From NCBI RefSeq assembly GCF_012927125.1, contig NZ_JABBFZ010000001.1:248001-312000 (forward strand): a stretch of 64,000 nucleotides of DNA. Reading direction: 5' to 3'. Positions 1-11,657 of the stretch are shown piece by piece. The first letter of the stretch is position 1. Each line of letters begins with the position of its first letter. The notes beneath the pieces are model-generated. The model had not been told where the DNA came from, did not search any database, and saw nothing but the letters and a program-made list of their open reading frames with translations. Made by a program: the position numbers and the translations under genes. This DNA comes from Paraburkholderia antibiotica (lineage in GTDB: Bacteria > Pseudomonadota > Gammaproteobacteria > Burkholderiales > Burkholderiaceae).

Positions 1-103
1 CTGTGTCGGCAAGCGTGCCGTCGAGGTCGAACAGCACGGCCTGGCAAAAGCCGAGCATGTTCTCGTTGTCTTCGCGTTGGGGCAGGGGAGTCGGGTCGCT
101 CAT
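1..103 (-). CDS. gph: Phosphoglycolate phosphatase, N-terminal fragment
   Basis: Only the first 34 codons lie in the window; the gene runs off the left edge. The visible part contains a hydrophobic strand followed by Asp-Leu-Asp-Gly-Thr-Leu-Ala-Asp-Thr, the motif I nucleophile of HAD-superfamily phosphatases. In gph-type enzymes this removes phosphate from 2-phosphoglycolate, a by-product of DNA repair and oxygenase activity. The start is the ATG at 103, 28 nt after the ubiG stop, so the two genes are probably cotranscribed. The ubiG-gph order is usual in beta- and gammaproteobacteria and supports the name over other HAD phosphatases. Confidence 0.85.
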   Translation of the reverse strand, partial: MSDPTPLPQREDNENMLGFCQAVLFDLDGTLADT

Positions 104-131
104 TGTTCGTTGGGTGCGGCGTTCAGACGGC

Positions 132-830
132 TCAGGCTTCGCGGCGGCACGCGAGCATGTAGTTGACGCTCGTGTCGGCCGACAGCGTGAAGTGCTTGCT
201 GAGCGGGTTGTAGACGATGCCTTTGATGTCCGCCGTGTGCAGGCCGGCGGCGCGCACGAAGCCGGCGAGCTCGGACGGGCGGATGAAGCGTGTGTAGTCG
301 TGAGTGCCTTTCGGCAGCATCCGCGCGATGTATTCGGCGCCGATCACTGCGAACAGATACGACTTCACGTTGCGGTTCAGCGTCGAGAAGAAGACCCAGC
401 CGCCCGGCTTCACGAGGTTCTTGCAGGCCTCGACGATCGCAGCCGGTTCGGGCACATGCTCGAGCATTTCCATGCAGGTGACTACGTCGTAGGTGCCGGG
501 TTCGCGGGCCGCGAGCGCCTCGGCGGCGATTTCTTCGTAATCGACGGTTACACCACTTTCAAGGCTGTGAAGATCGGCGACGCCAAGCGCCTGCGTCGAC
601 AGGTCGATACCCTTCACATGAGCACCGAGCCCCGCCATCGATTCCGACAGGATGCCGCCGCCGCAACCAATATCGAGCACTTTTTTGCTGGCGAGATGGG
701 CGTGCGCGTCGATCCAGCTCAGGCGGATCGGATTCAGTTCGTGCAGCGGTTTGAATTCGGCGTTCGGATCCCACCACCGGTGCGCGAGGTCGCTGAATTT
801 CTGTAGTTCGTGGGGATCGGCGTTGGTCAT
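132..830 (-). CDS. ubiG: Ubiquinone biosynthesis O-methyltransferase UbiG
   Basis: A 232-residue class I SAM-dependent methyltransferase. The glycine-rich SAM loop Leu-Asp-Ile-Gly-Cys-Gly-Gly-Gly is at about residues 52-59. The N-terminal Phe-x-x-Leu-Ala-x-x-Trp-Trp-Asp segment is characteristic of UbiG. The family performs both O-methylation steps of ubiquinone synthesis at the membrane surface. Length matches the family (230-245 residues). It sits directly upstream of gph. Confidence 0.96.
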   Translation of the reverse strand: MTNADPHELQKFSDLAHRWWDPNAEFKPLHELNPIRLSWIDAHAHLASKKVLDIGCGGGILSESMAGLGAHVKGIDLSTQALGVADLHSLESGVTVDYEEIAAEALAAREPGTYDVVTCMEMLEHVPEPAAIVEACKNLVKPGGWVFFSTLNRNVKSYLFAVIGAEYIARMLPKGTHDYTRFIRPSELAGFVRAAGLHTADIKGIVYNPLSKHFTLSADTSVNYMLACRREA

Positions 831-1020
831 GGCGAAAGCTGCCTCGATGAGAGCGGTGAGCGGGCGCTCGAGGATAAACCCCGAGTATATAGGGCGAGAG
901 ACAGGGCGGCAAAAACGCGGGCAGGACGGGGTGAGCGTCGGCCGGTAGCGGTGGGGGGAGGCCGCGGTCCCTTGCGTGCCGGCGGGGGCGCTACGCTACG
1001 CCTCCGAATGGCGGCGCGCA

Positions 1021-1050
1021 TAAAAAAAGCCCCGCCGGAGCGGGGCTTTC
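1021..1050 (-). terminator. Rho-independent terminator of the ompA-family gene
   Basis: On the minus strand a GC-rich stem (AAAGCCCCGC paired with GCGGGGCTTT) runs into a T7 tract. It starts about 20 nt past the stop codon of the OmpA-family gene, so ubiG and gph are transcribed separately from ompA. Confidence 0.9.
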
Positions 1051-1071
1051 GATACTGCGGTAATTTGCAGC

Positions 1072-1719
1072 TTACTGCTTCGGCGTACCGACCACTTCGA
1101 CTTCCACGCGGCGGTCCGGTGCGAGGCAGGCGATGAGTTGCTTGCGGTTCTTCTGGTTGCAACCGGTGGTAACCGGGTTGCGACGGCCCTTGCCTTCCGT
1201 GTAGATACGGTTGGCTTCGACGCCCTTGCTGACCAGGAATGCCTTCACAGCTTGAGCACGGCGCAGCGACAGACGGTCGTTGTACGCGTCCGAACCGATA
1301 CGGTCGGTGTGGCCCGTTGCAACGACGACTTCGAGGTTGATGCCCTGAATCTTCGCTGCCAGTTCGCTCAGGCGTTCCTTGCCAGCCGGCTTCAGGATTG
1401 CCTTGTCGAAGTCGAACAGCGCGTCAGCTTGATACGTAATCTTTTCGCTGGAGATGGCCTGTGCCGGAGCGACCGGAGCCGGCGGGGTCGGAGCTTGAGC
1501 AACCAGAGCGCCGTCGCACTTGGCGTTAGCCGTTGCGGGCGTCCAGAATGCATCGCGCCAGCAAAGCTCGTTCGTGCCGTTCATCCACACGTATTCGCCA
1601 GTACCATTCACCCAGTTGTCGTTGGTAGCTTGTCGCGACGCCGGCACCGATTGGGCCATGGCGGATGCAGCCATAACTGCGGTAGCTGCAATGAACGCGA
1701 GCTTTGAAAGTTTATTCAT
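1072..1719 (-). CDS. ompA: OmpA-family outer-membrane protein
   Basis: A 215-residue protein. It has a signal peptide (about residues 1-22, ending Ala-Met-Ala-Gln), a short linker rich in Trp and Asn, an Ala/Pro hinge at about residues 75-90, and a C-terminal OmpA/MotB-type peptidoglycan-binding domain. The domain contains the diagnostic Gly-His-Thr-Asp-x-x-Gly and a later N-x2-S-x2-R-A motif. Two cysteines near the C-terminus probably form a disulfide. There is no room for a full eight-stranded barrel, so it is probably a small periplasmic or outer-membrane-attached peptidoglycan linker. A strong GAGGAG ribosome site lies 5-10 nt before the ATG. Confidence 0.9.
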   Translation of the reverse strand: MNKLSKLAFIAATAVMAASAMAQSVPASRQATNDNWVNGTGEYVWMNGTNELCWRDAFWTPATANAKCDGALVAQAPTPPAPVAPAQAISSEKITYQADALFDFDKAILKPAGKERLSELAAKIQGINLEVVVATGHTDRIGSDAYNDRLSLRRAQAVKAFLVSKGVEANRIYTEGKGRRNPVTTGCNQKNRKQLIACLAPDRRVEVEVVGTPKQ

Positions 1720-2195
1720 ATTTCTCCTCTCGAAATTGAGATTACCGCAGGTTTACTGCGAGCCTGTTGACGAAGACAAGTCATACATTGCTCGAAGTAT
1801 AACATTGGTGCGGAACAAAAACCGTTTGTGTAGACTTCGAGCAGTGTCTGACTCTTTGTGCGTTGGCATTTTGCCATATCGTTCCCTTCCGACGAAAAAA
1901 AAATCCACCCCCCATCAAATCCCCCTTCAATTGTGGTGCATGCGCAACAAATGCTTTTCCCGGAGTGGTCCGTCAGCTCTGGCTGAGCGGCGAATTGCCG
2001 CACGCACGAATCGAGCCCGATCGGCGGGAAAATCAGGGTGTCGGCAGGGCCGGAGTGGAGCGCCCTCTAATATGTATACGTACCGTCGTCGGGGGCGGAT
2101 GCCCGGCATGTTAGAATCGCGTGATGCGTTGCGCCTGCAATGCTTACGCGAAGGCGCGGCCCAACCGTCGCCTTGGCACGTAAAAGATACGGATA
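1720..2195. other. Divergent intergenic region between ompA-family gene and gyrA
   Basis: This 476-bp stretch holds two divergent promoters. For the ompA-family gene, a minus-strand TATACT at 1801-1796 fits a -10 box, giving a 5' leader of about 70 nt. For gyrA there is an extended -10 at 2109-2117. Between them are an A9 run at 1895-1903, a C6 run at 1908-1913 and a short palindrome (TGGCA-N3-TGCCA, 1864-1876) that could be a regulator site. No RNA gene or conserved small ORF was recognised. Confidence 0.6.
2109..2117 (+). promoter_or_regulatory. Extended -10 promoter element for gyrA
   Basis: TGT-TAGAAT matches the extended -10 form (TGn followed by a TATAAT-like hexamer). It lies about 80 nt upstream of the gyrA ATG at 2196. 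No good -35 box is present at 17 bp, as is common for extended -10 promoters. Confidence 0.55.
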
Positions 2196-4826
<2,631 letters not shown>

Positions 4827-4947
4827 TCCGTGTCAGCGGCTTTCAGTCTCAGTTAATACGTTGAAGCTACGCTGCGGGTCACCGCGTATCGGGCCGGTAC
4901 GCTTTCCCGTGCGGCGTGCAGTTCAAGTTAATTTCTCTTAGGGAGTA

Positions 4948-5556
4948 ATGATGCAAAAACGATTCAAACAACTGATGTTGCTGGCTGCCATCGTGCCGAC
5001 CTTCGCCATGGCTCAAGCGCTGCAGAACCAGGCGCCGGCAGCTCCGGCTGCTGCAGCAGCACCGGTTGACCCGGCCAAGCAGGCTGCGATCAAGGACCTG
5101 CTCGACGCCATCGACGCACAGAAGCTGGTCGGCGCGATCGGCAACAGCGCGCAGATGCAGGCCAAGCAGCTTGTGCCGGCAATCCTGTCGGACGCGCTGA
5201 GCGAAAACAAGACGATGACGGACAAGCAGAAGCAGGCTGCCGTTCCGACGCTGCAGAAGAACACGGTGCCGAAGCTGGTTGACAGCGCAGGTCAGGTTTT
5301 CGCGACCGACGCTTTCCGTCAGGACGCGATGCAAGCTCAGTACGACGCGTACGCGAAGTACTACAGCACGTCGGAAATCAAGGATCTGACGACGTTCTAC
5401 AAGAGCCCGACCGGCCGCAAGTTCATCCAGGTGCAGGACCAGGTTGGCCGCGACGTCGTGAACAGCCTGATGCAGAAGTACATGCCGGAATCGATCAAGG
5501 CAACGCGTGAGCAGGCCGACAAGGAAGTCGCATCGGTCAAGTCGGCTGCCAAGTAA
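4948..5556 (+). CDS. Secreted DUF2059-domain protein
   Basis: A 202-residue exported protein. It has a signal peptide of about 23 residues (ending Ala-Met-Ala-Gln), an Ala/Pro-rich linker, and a helical C-terminal domain. The segment Tyr-Ala-Lys-Tyr-Tyr-Ser-Thr-Ser-Glu-Ile-Lys-Asp-Leu and the following Phe-Tyr-x-Ser-Pro-x-Gly-Arg-Lys-Phe are typical of DUF2059. Function is unknown; it is presumably periplasmic. GGGAG lies just before two adjacent ATGs (4948 and 4951). It is 121 bp downstream of gyrA and closed by the hairpin at 5678, so it is probably its own unit. Confidence 0.85.
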   Translation: MMQKRFKQLMLLAAIVPTFAMAQALQNQAPAAPAAAAAPVDPAKQAAIKDLLDAIDAQKLVGAIGNSAQMQAKQLVPAILSDALSENKTMTDKQKQAAVPTLQKNTVPKLVDSAGQVFATDAFRQDAMQAQYDAYAKYYSTSEIKDLTTFYKSPTGRKFIQVQDQVGRDVVNSLMQKYMPESIKATREQADKEVASVKSAAK

Positions 5557-5677
5557 GTTCTGCCCGCAAGGCTGCGCCAGGTTGAATTGGGCGCAGCTTG
5601 CCGCGGTCTCCGGGTAAGTGCCTGGAGGCGCGCCCGCTGGGCCATACGGCGTGGCGGGTTGGCGGCGACAATGCGAT

Positions 5678-5717
5678 AATGGCCGTTTGCGCACTGGCGC
5701 AAACGGCCATTTTCTTT
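5678..5717 (+). terminator. Perfect 15-bp hairpin plus T-tract ahead of serC
   Basis: AATGGCCGTTTGCGC pairs perfectly with its complement across a 4-nt loop (5693-5696) and is followed by TTCTTTTT. This is a strong intrinsic terminator for the DUF2059 gene. A GATAAT hexamer (5675-5680) preceded by TG overlaps the left arm, so the serC promoter may be embedded here. Confidence 0.85.
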
Positions 5718-5797
5718 TTCGGCGAGCAGTTTCGCAGTTCTTTTTCCGCCGATTTTCGCGCGATTCCGTTTTTTCGCGCCTGCTTCCAGGACCACCC

Positions 5798-6880
5798 ATG
5801 CGCGTCTTTAATTTCTCCGCCGGCCCGGCGGCCATGCCCGAAGAAGTGCTGCGCCAGGCAGCCGACGAGATGCTCAACTGGCACGGCAGCGGCATGAGCG
5901 TGATGGAAATGAGCCATCGCGGCAAGGAATTCATGTCGATCCACGAGGAAGCGCTGACCGACCTGCGCGAGTTGCTGCAGGTGCCGGCGAGCCACCGCAT
6001 CCTGTTCCTGCAGGGTGGCGGCCTCGGAGAAAACGCCATTGTGCCGATGAACCTGCTCGGCTCGAAACCGCGCGCGGATTTCGTCATCACCGGTTCGTGG
6101 TCGCAGAAATCGTTCAAGGAAGCGCAGAAATACGGCAGCGTGCATCTGGCGGCGACCGGCCAGACCGCCGAAGGCTTCACGCGCGCGCCCGCGCGCTCGG
6201 AATGGCAACTGTCGGACGATCCGGCATACGTGCATCTGTGCACGAACGAGACCATTCACGGCGTCGAAACCTTCGAGATTCCCGACCTCGGTGACGTTCC
6301 GCTCGTCGCGGACGCGTCGTCGCATATCCTGTCGCGCCCGATGGACATCGCCAAGTACGGCGTGCTGTTCGGCGGCGCGCAGAAGAACATCGGCATGGCC
6401 GGCGTAACGGTTGTGATCGTGCGCGAGGACATGCTCGATCGCGCAATGCCGATCTGCCCGTCGGCGTTCGAATGGAAGACCGTCGCCGAGAACAATTCGA
6501 TGTACAACACGCCGCCCACCTACGCGATCTATATCGCAGGGCTCGTGTTCAAGTGGTTGAAGAAGCAGGGCGGCCTCGTTGCGATGGAAGCGCGCAACCT
6601 CGAAAAGTCGCAATTGCTGTACGACGCGATCGATTCGAGCAGCTTTTATCTGAACAAGGTCGAGCGTGGCTCGCGCTCGCGGATGAACGTACCGTTCTTC
6701 CTCGCCGACGAGTCGCGCAACGAAGATTTCCTGTCCGGCGCGAAAGCGCGGGGCTTGGTGCAGCTAAAGGGCCACAAGTCCGTCGGCGGCATGCGGGCGT
6801 CGATTTATAACGCCGTCCCGCTCGAAGGCGTCAAAGCGCTTGTCGAATACATGAAGGAATTCGAGCAGCGCAGCGCCTGA
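5798..6880 (+). CDS. serC: Phosphoserine aminotransferase
   Basis: A 360-residue PLP enzyme that converts 3-phosphohydroxypyruvate and glutamate to phosphoserine (serine pathway), also used in pyridoxine synthesis. The start [14 protein letters not shown] is the classic SerC N-terminus, so the ATG at 5798 is chosen although the frame stays open further upstream. The PLP lysine is in Gly-Gly-Ala-Gln-Lys-Asn-Ile-Gly. It is the first gene of the serC-pheA-hisC-tyrA-aroA-cmk-rpsA supraoperon known from many beta- and gammaproteobacteria. Confidence 0.98.
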   Translation: MRVFNFSAGPAAMPEEVLRQAADEMLNWHGSGMSVMEMSHRGKEFMSIHEEALTDLRELLQVPASHRILFLQGGGLGENAIVPMNLLGSKPRADFVITGSWSQKSFKEAQKYGSVHLAATGQTAEGFTRAPARSEWQLSDDPAYVHLCTNETIHGVETFEIPDLGDVPLVADASSHILSRPMDIAKYGVLFGGAQKNIGMAGVTVVIVREDMLDRAMPICPSAFEWKTVAENNSMYNTPPTYAIYIAGLVFKWLKKQGGLVAMEARNLEKSQLLYDAIDSSSFYLNKVERGSRSRMNVPFFLADESRNEDFLSGAKARGLVQLKGHKSVGGMRASIYNAVPLEGVKALVEYMKEFEQRSA

Positions 6881-6944
6881 GTCGGCCGACTCGCAGGCGC
6901 GCGCATCCTTTCCAGCAGTTACCCGGCAGGGCCGTTTTTCACGC

Positions 6945-8024
6945 ATGGACGACGAACTCAATAACCGACTCAAACCTCTGCGCGATCGCATCGACGCGCT
7001 CGACGCGCAACTGATCGCGCTTCTGAACCAGCGCGCGTCGGTCGCGCTCGAAGTGGGCGAGGTCAAGAAGCATTTCAACGCGCCGGTGTTCCGGCCGGAG
7101 CGCGAGCAACAGGTGATCGCGCGTCTGCAGGAAATGAGCAAAGGGCCGCTCGCGGACGAGCACATCAGCGCGATCTGGCGCGAGATCATGGCCGCGAGCC
7201 GCGCGCTCGAAAAGACCATCAAGGCCGCTTACCTCGGGCCGGTCGGCACGTATAGCGAACAGGCGATGCACGAATACTTCGGTCAGTCGATCGAAGGCCT
7301 GCCGTGCTCGTCGATCGACGAAGTGTTCCGCTCGGTCGAAGCAGGCGCCGCCGACTACGGCGTCGTGCCGGTCGAGAATTCGACCGAGGGCGCGGTGTCG
7401 CGCACGCTCGATCTGCTGCTGCAAACGCAACTGATTATCGGCGGCGAACTCGCGCTGCCGATCCATCACAACCTGCTCACGCAAAACGGGCTTGCCGGCG
7501 TCAAGCGCGTGTGCGCGCATGCGCAGGCGCTCGCGCAATGCCAGCACTGGCTGTCGGCGAACGCGCCGCATCTGGAGCGCCAGGCGGTTGCGAGCAACGC
7601 GGAAGCCGCGCGCATGGCGGCCGAAGATCCGACCGTCGCGGCGATCGCCGGCGATCGCGCGGCGATTCACTACAGTCTGCAGGTCACCAATGCGCTGATT
7701 CAGGACGACCCGCACAACCGCACGCGCTTCGTGATGATCGGCAAGCAGCCGACCGGTCCGAGCGGTCATGACCAGACTTCGCTGATCGTGTCGGTCGCGA
7801 ACGAGCCGGGCGCGATGGTCAAGCTGCTCGAGCCGCTCGCGCGGCACGGTGTGTCGATGACGCGTTTCGAATCGCGCCCGGCGCGCATCGGCACGTGGGA
7901 GTACTACTTCTATATCGACGTCGAAGGCCATCGCGACGATGCGGCCGTGGCCGCCGCGCTCGCTGGACTCGGCGAGAAGGCCGCGTTCCTGAAGATACTC
8001 GGCTCCTATCCGCGCGCCCGCTAG
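6945..8024 (+). CDS. pheA: Bifunctional chorismate mutase / prephenate dehydratase
   Basis: A 359-residue fusion. Residues 1-90 are an AroQ-type chorismate mutase. Residues 94-275 are prephenate dehydratase, with Gly-Pro-x-Gly-Thr-Tyr-Ser and Asn-Ser-Thr-Glu-Gly-Ala-Val-Ser motifs. The C-terminus is an ACT domain with Asn-Glu-Pro-Gly-Ala (GALV-like) and Glu-Ser-Arg-Pro motifs, which in the family binds phenylalanine for feedback inhibition. It commits chorismate to phenylalanine. It lies 64 nt after serC in the supraoperon. Confidence 0.98.
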   Translation: MDDELNNRLKPLRDRIDALDAQLIALLNQRASVALEVGEVKKHFNAPVFRPEREQQVIARLQEMSKGPLADEHISAIWREIMAASRALEKTIKAAYLGPVGTYSEQAMHEYFGQSIEGLPCSSIDEVFRSVEAGAADYGVVPVENSTEGAVSRTLDLLLQTQLIIGGELALPIHHNLLTQNGLAGVKRVCAHAQALAQCQHWLSANAPHLERQAVASNAEAARMAAEDPTVAAIAGDRAAIHYSLQVTNALIQDDPHNRTRFVMIGKQPTGPSGHDQTSLIVSVANEPGAMVKLLEPLARHGVSMTRFESRPARIGTWEYYFYIDVEGHRDDAAVAAALAGLGEKAAFLKILGSYPRAR

Positions 8025-8125
8025 GCGGATCAGGCAATACCGGCAGCGCAGTCCGGGCGGCATCACAGGTACCGCCTGGCCGTCCGGCCGCATATAACAC
8101 TACTCACCGTCGTTCGGAGATTGTC

Positions 8126-9247
8126 ATGACAGCGTCTTTCGGCCCTTCCTATGTGCGCGCGATCGCGCCGTATATCGCCGGCAAGCCGATTTCGGAAGTG
8201 GCCCGCGAGTTCGGTCTCGACGAAGCGAGCATCGTGAAGCTGGCGTCGAACGAAAATCCGCTCGGCATGCCGGAGTCGGCGCAGCGCGCAATGGCGCAGG
8301 CGATCGCCGATCTTGGCCGCTATCCGGACTCGAACGGCTTCGAGCTGAAAGCGGCGCTTGCCGCGCGCTACGGCGTGCCGGCCGAATGGATCACGCTCGG
8401 CAATGGCAGCAACGACATCCTCGAACTCGCCGCGCATGCGTTCGTCGAGAAGGGGCAGTCGGTCGTGTTCTCGCAGTACTCGTTCGCGGTCTACGCGCTC
8501 GCGACGCAAGGCGTCGGCGCGCGCGCGATCGTCGTGCCGGCCGTGCGCTATGGCCATGACCTCGACGCGATGCTCGCCGCGATCACGGACGATACGCGTC
8601 TCGTGTTCGTCGCGAATCCGAACAATCCGACCGGCACGTTCATCGACGGCCCGACGCTCGAAGCGTTTCTCGACAAGGTGCCGCGCCACGTGGCTGTGGT
8701 GCTCGACGAGGCGTACACCGAGTACCTGTCGGCGGATCAGCGCTACGACTCGATCGCATGGGTGCGGCGCTATCCGAACCTGCTGGTGTCGCGTACCTTC
8801 TCGAAGGCGTTCGGCCTCGCGGGCCTGCGTATCGGTTTCGCGATCGCGCAGCCCGAATTGACCGATCTGCTGAACCGTTTGCGTCAACCGTTCAACGTGA
8901 ACACGCTCGCGCAGGCCGCGGCGATCGCCGCGCTGAACGACAACGCGTTTCTCGAGAAGAGCGCGGCGCTGAACGCGCAGGGCTATCGCCGTCTCGCCGA
9001 AGCGTTCGACAAGCTCGGTCTCGAGTACGTGCCGTCCGCGGGCAACTTCGTGCTGGTGCGTGTCGGCGACGACAACGCCGCCGGCGCTCGCGTAAACCTC
9101 GCGCTGCTGAAGCAGGCCGTGATCGTGCGCCCGGTGGCGAACTACGGTTTGCCGCAGTGGCTGCGTATCACGATCGGCCTGCCGGAGGAAAACGAAGCGT
9201 TCCTCGCGGCGCTCGAAAAGACGCTTGCCGAACCTGCCGCGGTATAA
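8126..9247 (+). CDS. hisC: Histidinol-phosphate / aromatic aminotransferase (HisC family)
   Basis: A 373-residue class I/II PLP aminotransferase. The PLP lysine lies in Ser-Arg-Thr-Phe-Ser-Lys-Ala-Phe-Gly, and Asn-Pro-Asn-Asn-Pro-Thr-Gly precedes it. Its place between pheA and tyrA matches the hisHb gene of the known supraoperon. Members there often transaminate aromatic keto acids as well as imidazole-acetol phosphate, so it may be a second HisC rather than the one in the his operon. The ATG at 8126 is chosen because homologues begin near Pro-Ser-Tyr-Val-Arg-Ala-Ile-Ala-Pro-Tyr; the longer open frame overlaps pheA. Confidence 0.95.
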   Translation: MTASFGPSYVRAIAPYIAGKPISEVAREFGLDEASIVKLASNENPLGMPESAQRAMAQAIADLGRYPDSNGFELKAALAARYGVPAEWITLGNGSNDILELAAHAFVEKGQSVVFSQYSFAVYALATQGVGARAIVVPAVRYGHDLDAMLAAITDDTRLVFVANPNNPTGTFIDGPTLEAFLDKVPRHVAVVLDEAYTEYLSADQRYDSIAWVRRYPNLLVSRTFSKAFGLAGLRIGFAIAQPELTDLLNRLRQPFNVNTLAQAAAIAALNDNAFLEKSAALNAQGYRRLAEAFDKLGLEYVPSAGNFVLVRVGDDNAAGARVNLALLKQAVIVRPVANYGLPQWLRITIGLPEENEAFLAALEKTLAEPAAV

Positions 9248-9322
9248 GCATCGGTCCCTTGACCGGCGCGCCCGACCAGCAGGAACGGCGCGCTTATTGT
9301 TCGAACTTATTCTCCGAATTGT

Positions 9323-10264
9323 GTGAACGACGTGGCCGCGTTTTCTTTTAACAAGCTGGTGATTTTCGGTGTCGGTCTGATCGGCGGATCGCTCGCGCGC
9401 GCGTTGCGTGAGCGGGGCGAGGGCCGCGGGGCGCGCAAGGTGATCGGTGTTGGGCGAACCGCCGCGTCGAGCGAGCGTGCGCTGGAGTTGGGCGTGATCG
9501 ATGCTGCGGTGGCACTCGGCGACGATGCTGGTTTGCGCGACGCGCTCGCGGGCGCCGATGTCGTACTGCTCGCGGCGCCTGTCGCGCAGACGCAGCCGCT
9601 GCTCGAACGCATCGCGCCGTATCTCGGCGCCAACACGATCGTCACCGATGCGGGTAGCACCAAGTCCGACGTAGTCGCCGCCGCGCGCGCGGCGCTTGGC
9701 GCGCGGATCGGCCAGTTCGTGCCAGGCCATCCGATCGCCGGCCGCGAGTCGAGCGGTGTCGACGCCGCGTTGCCCGACCTGTATGTCAACCGCAATGTCG
9801 TGTTGTGCCCGCTGCCGGAGAATCAGGCGGATGCGGTCGAACATGTCGCCGCGATGTGGCGCGCGACCGGCGCGTTGGTGCGTGAAATGGCGCCGGCCCA
9901 GCATGATCGGGTGTTCGCGTCGGTGAGCCATCTGCCGCACGTGTTGTCGTTCGCGCTCGTCGAACAGATCCTCAATTCACCCGACGCCGCGCTGAAGTTC
10001 TCGTTCGCGGCCGGCGGCTTTCGCGACTTCACGCGCATTGCCGCGTCGAGCCCGGAGATGTGGCGCGACGTGTGCGTCGCCAATCGCGCCGCGCTGCTCG
10101 ACGAACTCGACGCCTACACCGCGATACTTGCGCGCCTGCGCGAGGCGATCGAAGCCGGCGACGGCGCCGCGCTCGAAGCGGTGTTCGCTCGCTCGCGCGT
10201 CGCGCGCAGTCAGTGGCAGGAGCAGCGCGCGGCCGGAGTGGCCGGCAGCGACGCGTCGAAATAA
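9323..10264 (+). CDS. tyrA: Prephenate dehydrogenase
   Basis: A 313-residue NAD(P)-dependent dehydrogenase for tyrosine synthesis. The Rossmann motif Phe-Gly-Val-Gly-Leu-Ile-Gly-Gly-Ser is at about residues 15-23. Gly-His-Pro-Ile-Ala-Gly-Arg-Glu and Ser-His-Leu-Pro-His are the substrate and active-site segments of the family. The start is a GTG at 9323; no in-frame ATG exists near it. In pseudomonads tyrA is fused to aroA in this operon; here they are separate, joined by a 24/25-bp tandem duplication that spans the tyrA stop codon. Confidence 0.95.
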   Translation: MNDVAAFSFNKLVIFGVGLIGGSLARALRERGEGRGARKVIGVGRTAASSERALELGVIDAAVALGDDAGLRDALAGADVVLLAAPVAQTQPLLERIAPYLGANTIVTDAGSTKSDVVAAARAALGARIGQFVPGHPIAGRESSGVDAALPDLYVNRNVVLCPLPENQADAVEHVAAMWRATGALVREMAPAQHDRVFASVSHLPHVLSFALVEQILNSPDAALKFSFAAGGFRDFTRIAASSPEMWRDVCVANRAALLDELDAYTAILARLREAIEAGDGAALEAVFARSRVARSQWQEQRAAGVAGSDASK

Positions 10265-10304
10265 CCGGAAACGGGCTCATCGAAATAACCGGAAACTGGA
10301 CTCA
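10256..10304 (+). repeat. Tandem duplication spanning the tyrA stop codon
   Basis: Two head-to-tail copies (24 bp at 10256-10279 and 25 bp at 10280-10304), both beginning TCGAAATAACCGGAAAC and ending CTCA. Copy 1 holds the last two tyrA codons and its TAA. Copy 2 fills the rest of the tyrA-aroA gap, supplies a second in-frame TAA 24 nt on, and carries the GGA that may serve aroA as ribosome site. Confidence 0.95.
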
Positions 10305-10306
10305 TC

Positions 10307-11611
10307 ATGGAATTCCTCGATCTCGGACCTTTTTCCCGTGCGTCCGGCACGGTTCGTCTGCCAGGCTCGAAGAGCATCTCGAATCGCGTGCTGCTGCTCG
10401 CCGCGCTCGCTGAAGGCGAAACGACGATCACGAACCTGCTCGATTCCGACGACACCCGCGTGATGCTCGACGCGCTCGAAAAGCTCGGCGTGCGTCTGAA
10501 GCGCGAGGGCGACACCTGCGTCGTCACCGGCACGCGTGGCGCGTTCACCGCGCGCACGGCCGACCTGTTCCTCGGCAACGCCGGCACGGCAGTGCGCCCG
10601 CTGACGGCGGCCCTCGCGGTGAACGGCGGCAGCTATCGGATTCACGGCGTGCCGCGTATGCATGAGCGGCCGATCGGCGATCTGGTCGACGGCTTGCGCC
10701 AGATCGGCGCGAAGATTGACTACGAGCAGAACGAGGGCTATCCGCCGCTGCGCATCCGTGCCGCGGAAATCACCGCCGATGCGCCGATTCGCGTGCGCGG
10801 CGACGTGTCGAGCCAGTTCCTGACCTCGCTGCTGATGACGTTGCCGATCCTGCGTACCGCGAGCGGCGTGACGACCGTGCAGGTCGACGGCGAGCTGATT
10901 TCCAAGCCCTATATCGAGATCACGATCAAGCTGATGGAGCGCTTCGGCATCAAGGTCGAGCGTCACGGCTGGCACCAGTTCGTCGTGCCGGCGGGGCAGC
11001 GCTATCAGTCGCCGGGCACGATCATGGTGGAAGGCGATGCATCGTCGGCGTCGTATTTCCTTGCCGCGGGCGCGCTCGGCGGAGGCCCGCTGAAGGTGGA
11101 AGGCGTGGGCCGCGCGAGCATCCAGGGCGACGTCGGCTTTGCCGATGCGCTGATCAGGATGGGCGCGAATCTGCAGATGGGCGACGACTGGATCGAAGTG
11201 CGCGGTGTCGGCAACGACCACGGCAAGCTCGACCCGATCGACATGGACTTCAACCTGATCCCCGACGCCGCGATGACGATCGCGGTCGCCGCGCTGTTCG
11301 CGGACGGCACGAGCACGCTGCGTAACATCGCGAGCTGGCGCGTGAAGGAAACCGACCGGATTGCGGCGATGGCGACCGAACTGCGCAAGGTCGGCGCGAA
11401 AGTGCAGGAGGGCGAGGATTTCCTCGTCGTGACGCCGCCTGAAAAGCTGATCCCGAACGCGGCGATCGATACCTACGACGACCATCGCATGGCCATGTGC
11501 TTTTCGCTTGTGAGCCTTGGCGGCGTGCCGATCCGTATCAATGATCCGAAGTGCGTCGGCAAGACGTTCCCGGATTATTTCGAGCGCTTCATGGCGCTGG
11601 CTCAACCTTGA
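10307..11611 (+). CDS. aroA: 3-phosphoshikimate 1-carboxyvinyltransferase (EPSP synthase)
   Basis: A 434-residue enzyme joining shikimate-3-phosphate and PEP to EPSP, the sixth step of the shikimate pathway. Visible landmarks are Pro-Gly-Ser-Lys-Ser-Ile-Ser-Asn-Arg near the N-terminus, [11 protein letters not shown] at about residues 89-100, and Arg-Val-Lys-Glu-Thr-Asp-Arg near the C-terminus. The Gly-Thr-Ala form of the PEP loop is that of the ordinary class I enzyme. It is coupled to tyrA upstream and cmk 46 nt downstream. Confidence 0.98.
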   Translation: MEFLDLGPFSRASGTVRLPGSKSISNRVLLLAALAEGETTITNLLDSDDTRVMLDALEKLGVRLKREGDTCVVTGTRGAFTARTADLFLGNAGTAVRPLTAALAVNGGSYRIHGVPRMHERPIGDLVDGLRQIGAKIDYEQNEGYPPLRIRAAEITADAPIRVRGDVSSQFLTSLLMTLPILRTASGVTTVQVDGELISKPYIEITIKLMERFGIKVERHGWHQFVVPAGQRYQSPGTIMVEGDASSASYFLAAGALGGGPLKVEGVGRASIQGDVGFADALIRMGANLQMGDDWIEVRGVGNDHGKLDPIDMDFNLIPDAAMTIAVAALFADGTSTLRNIASWRVKETDRIAAMATELRKVGAKVQEGEDFLVVTPPEKLIPNAAIDTYDDHRMAMCFSLVSLGGVPIRINDPKCVGKTFPDYFERFMALAQP

Positions 11612-11657
11612 TTCAACCCAGATTCGCGTGCGAATCGCCTGACGTGCGACTTTTTAG

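Noticed and set aside
8063..9940. 625-codon open frame antisense to hisC and tyrA
   Set aside because: Both overlapped genes are certain; the frame has shadow composition (Arg, Asp, His-rich).
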